From assembly GCA_021793495.1 (NCBI GenBank), contig JAJYSQ010000042.1, positions 1-8,476 on the forward strand: a DNA stretch of 8,476 nt, read 5' to 3'. Position 1 is the stretch's first letter; the number at the start of each line of letters is the position of its first letter. Positions 5,434-8,476 of this stretch are shown piece after piece. A model generated the notes under the pieces. It made no database searches, had not been told where the DNA came from, and worked only from the letters and a program-made list of their open reading frames with translations. The DNA comes from Actinomycetes bacterium (GTDB lineage Bacteria; Actinomycetota; Actinomycetes; JAJYSQ01). The position numbers and the translations under genes were made by a program.

Positions 5434-6123
5434 GTGGCACGCGAGGTGAGTTACCGGACGTCAGCGACAGCCCGACCACGAGGGTCGGCGGTGCCGGAGA
5501 GCGTGACCGTGTACCGGTCCGCGCACGGCTCCGGTGGGACCGAGGGGAACTCACGGCTGACCGCGGTGGCCGGCGGGCTGCTGTTCGTGCTGCTGGCGGC
5601 CGAGGGGCTGACCATCGCTGCGATCGGTTCGTTGCTCTACTGGCACCTGGTCCTCGGGGTCCTGATGATCGGCCCGCTCGTGCTCAAGCTCGGGTCGACC
5701 CTGTGGCGGTTCTCCCGGTACTACACCGGCGCACCGGCCTACCACCGCAAGGGCCCACCGCACCCGGTGCTGCGTGCCCTGGGTCCGGTGATCATCCTGA
5801 CCACGCTGATCATCATCGGCACCGGGATCGTGCTGCTCGAGATCGGCCCAGCCAGCCCCGAGGTCGGGCTGGTGCTCGAGGTGCACCGGGTGGCGTTCTT
5901 CCTCTGGTTCGCTGCGGTGAGCGTGCACGTGCTGGCGTACGTGTGGCGGGTGCCGGGGCTGGCCGGTGGGGACTGGGCGCACTGGCGCCGGTTCGATCCG
6001 CACCGGCTGGGTGGGGTACGGACCCGCCGGCTGCTCGCCCTGGCCAGCCTCGGGCTCGGCCTGGTGCTGGTGCTGGCGCTCAGCCCGCAGATCTCTGCCT
6101 GGTCGCACGGTTTCCGAGCCTGA
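5434..6123 (+). CDS. Small membrane b-type cytochrome-like protein
   Basis: A 229-residue protein with about five membrane segments (roughly 44-65, 68-90, 116-137, 150-170 and 204-219). Histidines at membrane positions suggest heme b: WHLVLG (His71), HPVLRALGP (His110), EVHR (His151) and SVHVLAYV (His165). The His, then Arg-x-Leu-Gly-Pro, then paired-His pattern resembles small cytochrome b/b6- or b561-like proteins of actinobacteria, but I cannot name the family exactly. It probably passes electrons within or across the membrane; its partner is not visible. The GTG at 5434 was chosen because GGAGGAGG (5419-5426) sits 7 bases before it. Starts at 5446 or 5491 would only shorten the hydrophilic N-terminus. 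It is divergent from dprE1 and convergent with the methyltransferase gene, so it is probably transcribed alone. Confidence 0.8.
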   Translation: MAREVSYRTSATARPRGSAVPESVTVYRSAHGSGGTEGNSRLTAVAGGLLFVLLAAEGLTIAAIGSLLYWHLVLGVLMIGPLVLKLGSTLWRFSRYYTGAPAYHRKGPPHPVLRALGPVIILTTLIIIGTGIVLLEIGPASPEVGLVLEVHRVAFFLWFAAVSVHVLAYVWRVPGLAGGDWAHWRRFDPHRLGGVRTRRLLALASLGLGLVLVLALSPQISAWSHGFRA

Positions 6124-6124
6124 C

Positions 6125-6153
6125 CCGCCGGCATGGGTGACCCGTCCCGGCGG
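6125..6153. terminator. Symmetric hairpin between convergent genes
   Basis: CCGCCGG (6125-6131) and CCGGCGG (6147-6153) are a perfect 7-bp inverted repeat. The inner GGG-TGA-CCC (6135-6143) lengthens the stem after one mismatch. It fills the 33-bp gap between the cytochrome stop (6121-6123) and the methyltransferase stop (6159..6157), so it probably ends transcription from both sides. There is no U-tract, as is usual in high-GC actinobacteria. Confidence 0.65.
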
Positions 6154-6156
6154 CCG

Positions 6157-7002
6157 TCACCGCGTGAGGTGCGTGACGAAGATCGCGGTTCCTGGCACCA
6201 GCCGACCGCGCAACGGTGACCACCCGCCCCAGGTCCGCTCCAGATCCTCGGGCCACTCGGGTTCGACGACGTCGTCCAGGACGAACCCGGCCTCGACCAG
6301 CAGCCGCACCCAGTCCCCGACCGTCCGGTGGTGCTCGACGTAGACCGGGTCACCGGCATCGTCGCGCTCGACGTAGGCCCGCCGGTCGAAGTACGAGTCG
6401 CGCACCACCAGCCCGTCGGGTCCGGGATCGTCCGGCAGGCACCAGCGCACCGGATGGGGAACCGCGACCACCCATCGCCCGCCCGGGGCGAGCACGCGGG
6501 CGACCTCGGTGAAGACCCGGTCCGCGTCGGCGACGAACGGCAGCGCTCCGTACGCGGAGAACGCCGCCGTGGCCACCCCGTCGGCCAGCGGCAGGCTCTG
6601 GGCGTCGGCGACCACCACCGGTACGCGAGTACTGGTCTGCTGGTCCAGCCGGGTCGATACCGCGAGCTGGGTGGCGGACAGGTCGACGCCGACCGCCCGT
6701 ACCCCGCGGGCCACCAGCCAGCGGGAGCACTGGGCCGCCCCGGCGCCGACCTCGACGACCGGACGTCCGACGAGGTCGGCGAGGTCGCCCAGCAGGTGCG
6801 CGTCGTCCTCCTGCAGACCCTCGGGCCCCCACACGAACCGGTCGCGGCCCAGGTCCGAGGCGTGCTCGGCCTGGTACTCCTCGGCCCAGGAGTCCCAGAA
6901 CCGCCGGTTCGCCCGGGTCGTGGTCCCCGCGTCGACCGGGGTGCGCGCCACCCGGGTCGGGACGTGGGGCCCGGCGGGGTCCGGCTCGGCGGGCGGCTGC
7001 AC
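6157..7002 (-). CDS. Class I SAM-dependent methyltransferase
   Basis: A 281-residue soluble methyltransferase of the Rossmann (class I) fold. Motif I is VVEVGAGAAQCSRWL (82-96); the acidic end of strand 2 is GVDLS (105-109, Asp107). An ADAQSLP loop and the post-motif RVLAPGGRWVVAVP follow, all typical of the UbiE/Methyltransf_11 type. The first 28 residues are Pro/Thr-rich and likely disordered. The segment FWDSWAEEYQAEH (35-47) is a common N-terminal lid of such enzymes. The substrate cannot be inferred. Methyltransferases of this kind are, as I recall, often divergent from rpsA in Micrococcales. The GTG start at 7002 has no Shine-Dalgarno sequence but lies 6 bases after a TACGGT element, as expected for a leaderless mRNA. 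It ends at a terminator shared with the convergent cytochrome gene. Confidence 0.88.
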   Translation of the reverse strand: MQPPAEPDPAGPHVPTRVARTPVDAGTTTRANRRFWDSWAEEYQAEHASDLGRDRFVWGPEGLQEDDAHLLGDLADLVGRPVVEVGAGAAQCSRWLVARGVRAVGVDLSATQLAVSTRLDQQTSTRVPVVVADAQSLPLADGVATAAFSAYGALPFVADADRVFTEVARVLAPGGRWVVAVPHPVRWCLPDDPGPDGLVVRDSYFDRRAYVERDDAGDPVYVEHHRTVGDWVRLLVEAGFVLDDVVEPEWPEDLERTWGGWSPLRGRLVPGTAIFVTHLTR

Positions 7003-7022
7003 AGGGTTACCGTACGGTCACC
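7003..7022 (-). promoter_or_regulatory. -10 element for leaderless start, inside an 18-bp palindrome
   Basis: The plus-strand sequence GGTTACCGTACGGTCACC (7005-7022) is a palindrome with 8 of 9 base pairs matching. It contains TACGGT on the minus strand at 7014..7009, 6 bases before the methyltransferase GTG. A TANNNT at that distance typically sets the transcription start on the start codon. Because of the symmetry, TACGGT also occurs on the plus strand (7013-7018). A dimeric repressor bound here would block the promoter. No good -35 is seen. Confidence 0.55.
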
Positions 7023-7048
7023 GGGGTGCGTCGGGTCCCGGGTGAGGT

Positions 7049-7078
7049 TTGCCCTGTGGTCCTCCCGACTCGTATGGT
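7049..7078 (+). promoter_or_regulatory. Probable housekeeping promoter of rpsA
   Basis: TTGCCC (7049-7054) and TATGGT (7073-7078) are separated by 18 bases and each match 4 of 6 consensus positions of the main sigma factor. This is the best such pair in the gap between the methyltransferase gene and rpsA. Transcription would begin near 7085 and leave a leader of about 205 bases before the rpsA ATG. Confidence 0.6.
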
Positions 7079-7169
7079 GGACGCTGCGCACGTGGGCCTG
7101 CGCGACCTCAGACCGAGCAGGCCGCGTTCGACCACGTCGACTCCCGTCAACCATGGTCGCGTCCACCCC

Positions 7170-7192
7170 CCCGTACGGCTCGTCCGGACGGG
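7170..7192 (+). promoter_or_regulatory. Stable hairpin in the rpsA leader
   Basis: CCCGTACGG (7170-7178) and CCGGACGGG (7184-7192) pair at 8 of 9 positions around the 5-base loop CTCGT. The C-run before it and GGGTG after it can extend the stem beyond a bulge. It lies about 100 bases before the rpsA start, with no U-tract, so it is more likely an mRNA leader structure than a terminator. Whether it regulates S1 synthesis is unknown. Confidence 0.5.
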
Positions 7193-7289
7193 CGGGTGAC
7201 CGGGCCCCGATCTGGCGTACTCGACCGGCCGACCAGGGCCCACGCCGCGTGACCGTCGAGCCAACGTCCCCATCGGAGCCACTTCTTCC

Positions 7290-8476
7290 ATGACGATCAG
7301 CACCGAGGCTTCTCCGGTGTCCGGCGCCCCCGCTGCCGGCACCACCCCCCAGGTCGCCGTCAACGACATCGGTACGGCCGAGGACTTCATGGCCGCCATC
7401 GACCAGACGATCAAGTACTTCAACGATGGTGACATCGTCGAAGGAACGATCGTGAAGGTCGACCGCGACGAAGTCCTGCTGGACATCGGGTACAAGACCG
7501 AGGGGGTCATCCCCTCCCGCGAGCTGTCCATCAAGCACGACGTGGACCCCAATGACGTGGTGAAGGTCGGGGATGAGGTCGAAGCCCTTGTCCTGCAGAA
7601 GGAGGACAAGGACGGCCGGCTGATCCTGTCCAAGAAGCGCGCCCAGTACGAACGCGCCTGGGGCACGATCGAAAAGCTCAAGGAAGAAGACGGGGTCGTC
7701 ACCGGGACCGTCATCGAGGTCGTCAAGGGTGGGCTCATCCTCGATATCGGGCTGCGCGGCTTCTTGCCGGCGTCGCTGGTGGAGATGCGCCGCGTGCGCG
7801 ACCTGCAGCCATACGTGGGCCGTGAGATCGAAGCCAAGATCATCGAGCTGGACAAGAACCGCAACAACGTCGTGCTCTCGCGTCGGGCGTGGCTGGAGCA
7901 GACCCAGTCCGAGGTGCGGTCCACGTTCCTGCAGACGTTGGCCAAGGGACAGGTCCGCAAGGGCGTCGTCTCCTCGATCGTGAACTTCGGCGCGTTCGTC
8001 GACCTCGGAGGGGTCGACGGCCTGGTGCACGTCTCCGAGCTGTCCTGGAAGCACATCGACCACCCCAGTGAGGTCGTCGAGGTGGGCCAGGACGTGACCG
8101 TCGAGGTGCTCGACGTCGACATGGACCGCGAGCGGGTGTCGCTGTCGTTGAAGGCGACGCAGGAGGACCCCTGGCAGCAGTTCGCCCGGACCCACGCGAT
8201 CGGTCAGGTCGTGCCCGGCAAGGTCACCAAGCTCGTGCCGTTCGGTGCGTTCGTCCGAGTCGACGACGGCATCGAGGGCCTGGTGCACATCTCCGAGCTG
8301 GCGGAGCGTCATGTGGAGATCCCCGAGCAGATCGTCCAGGTCAGCGACGAGATCTTCGTCAAGGTGATCGACATCGACCTCGAGCGTCGACGGATCTCGT
8401 TGTCGCTCAAGCAGGCGAACGAGGGTGCGGTCGGCGGCACGATCGACTTCGACCCGACGTTGTACGGCAAGATCGG
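7290..8476 (+). CDS. rpsA: 30S ribosomal protein S1, cut at its 3' end
   Basis: The first 395 codons of ribosomal protein S1, which binds mRNA on the small subunit and helps initiation. After a variable N-terminus (1-20), PQVAVNDIG (20-28) and nearly everything after it match the mycobacterial protein as I remember it. Four S1 RNA-binding repeats are visible at about 48-118, 133-202, 217-290 and 302-376; for example VSSIVNFGAFVDLGGVDGLV in the third and KLVPFGAFVRV in the fourth. The sequence then enters a C-terminal tail (GTIDFDPTLYGKI) that is variable in actinobacteria and runs off the window. The ATG at 7290 has GGAG at 7275-7278, a slightly long spacing of 11. The codons are slightly less GC-extreme than those of the neighbours, as usual for a highly expressed gene. 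A roughly 205-base leader precedes it. Confidence 0.97.
   Translation, partial: MTISTEASPVSGAPAAGTTPQVAVNDIGTAEDFMAAIDQTIKYFNDGDIVEGTIVKVDRDEVLLDIGYKTEGVIPSRELSIKHDVDPNDVVKVGDEVEALVLQKEDKDGRLILSKKRAQYERAWGTIEKLKEEDGVVTGTVIEVVKGGLILDIGLRGFLPASLVEMRRVRDLQPYVGREIEAKIIELDKNRNNVVLSRRAWLEQTQSEVRSTFLQTLAKGQVRKGVVSSIVNFGAFVDLGGVDGLVHVSELSWKHIDHPSEVVEVGQDVTVEVLDVDMDRERVSLSLKATQEDPWQQFARTHAIGQVVPGKVTKLVPFGAFVRVDDGIEGLVHISELAERHVEIPEQIVQVSDEIFVKVIDIDLERRRISLSLKQANEGAVGGTIDFDPTLYGKI

Noticed and set aside
5739..8312. Minus-strand open frame of 857 codons running across rpsA, the methyltransferase gene and the cytochrome gene
   Set aside because: It overlaps conserved genes in other frames, crosses the divergent promoter region, and has low-complexity content; rpsA on the plus strand explains the DNA.

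Overview
The window is very GC-rich, with codon third positions almost all G or C. The partial S1 and DprE proteins align closely with the mycobacterial ones I remember. Together these point to a high-GC actinobacterium (Actinomycetota). The genus cannot be fixed; the acidic S1 tail and the methyltransferase/rpsA arrangement fit the Micrococcales (Cellulomonadaceae-like), which is an inference only. No tRNA, rRNA, CRISPR array, transposase, integrase or phage gene was seen.

Region 1 (about 1-3101, all minus strand) is a redox operon. In transcription order it has: a GTG-started secreted protein with a helical segment, a Thr-Gly-Ala-Ser motif and a His/acid-rich segment (2956..2369); a single-membrane-anchor coiled-coil protein (2364..1888); ApbE, an FAD:protein FMN transferase (1871..870); a ferric-reductase-like heme membrane protein (873..175); and the start of a further gene that runs off the window (178..1). 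ApbE normally loads FMN onto an extracytoplasmic FMN-binding domain, but none is visible here. The two leading proteins are therefore candidate unrecognised partners. Their upstream region holds an 11-bp-phased direct repeat of the kind bound by response regulators.

Region 2 (3121-5294, minus strand) is the dprE1-dprE2 pair, which makes decaprenylphosphoryl arabinose, the donor for cell-wall arabinan. DprE1 has Ala at the position of the mycobacterial Cys387 that benzothiazinones attack.

Region 3 (5434-6123, plus strand) is a divergent small membrane b-type cytochrome-like gene. It converges on a SAM-dependent methyltransferase (7002..6157, minus) across a symmetric hairpin terminator.

Region 4 (7003-8476) is a 287-bp divergent intergenic region followed by rpsA (30S ribosomal protein S1), cut by the window end. 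The intergenic region holds an 18-bp near-perfect palindrome with a -10 element placed for leaderless methyltransferase transcription, a good housekeeping promoter for rpsA, and a stable hairpin in the rpsA leader.

Most genes are ordinary actinobacterial ones. The least explained part is the redox operon with its two low-complexity exported proteins.
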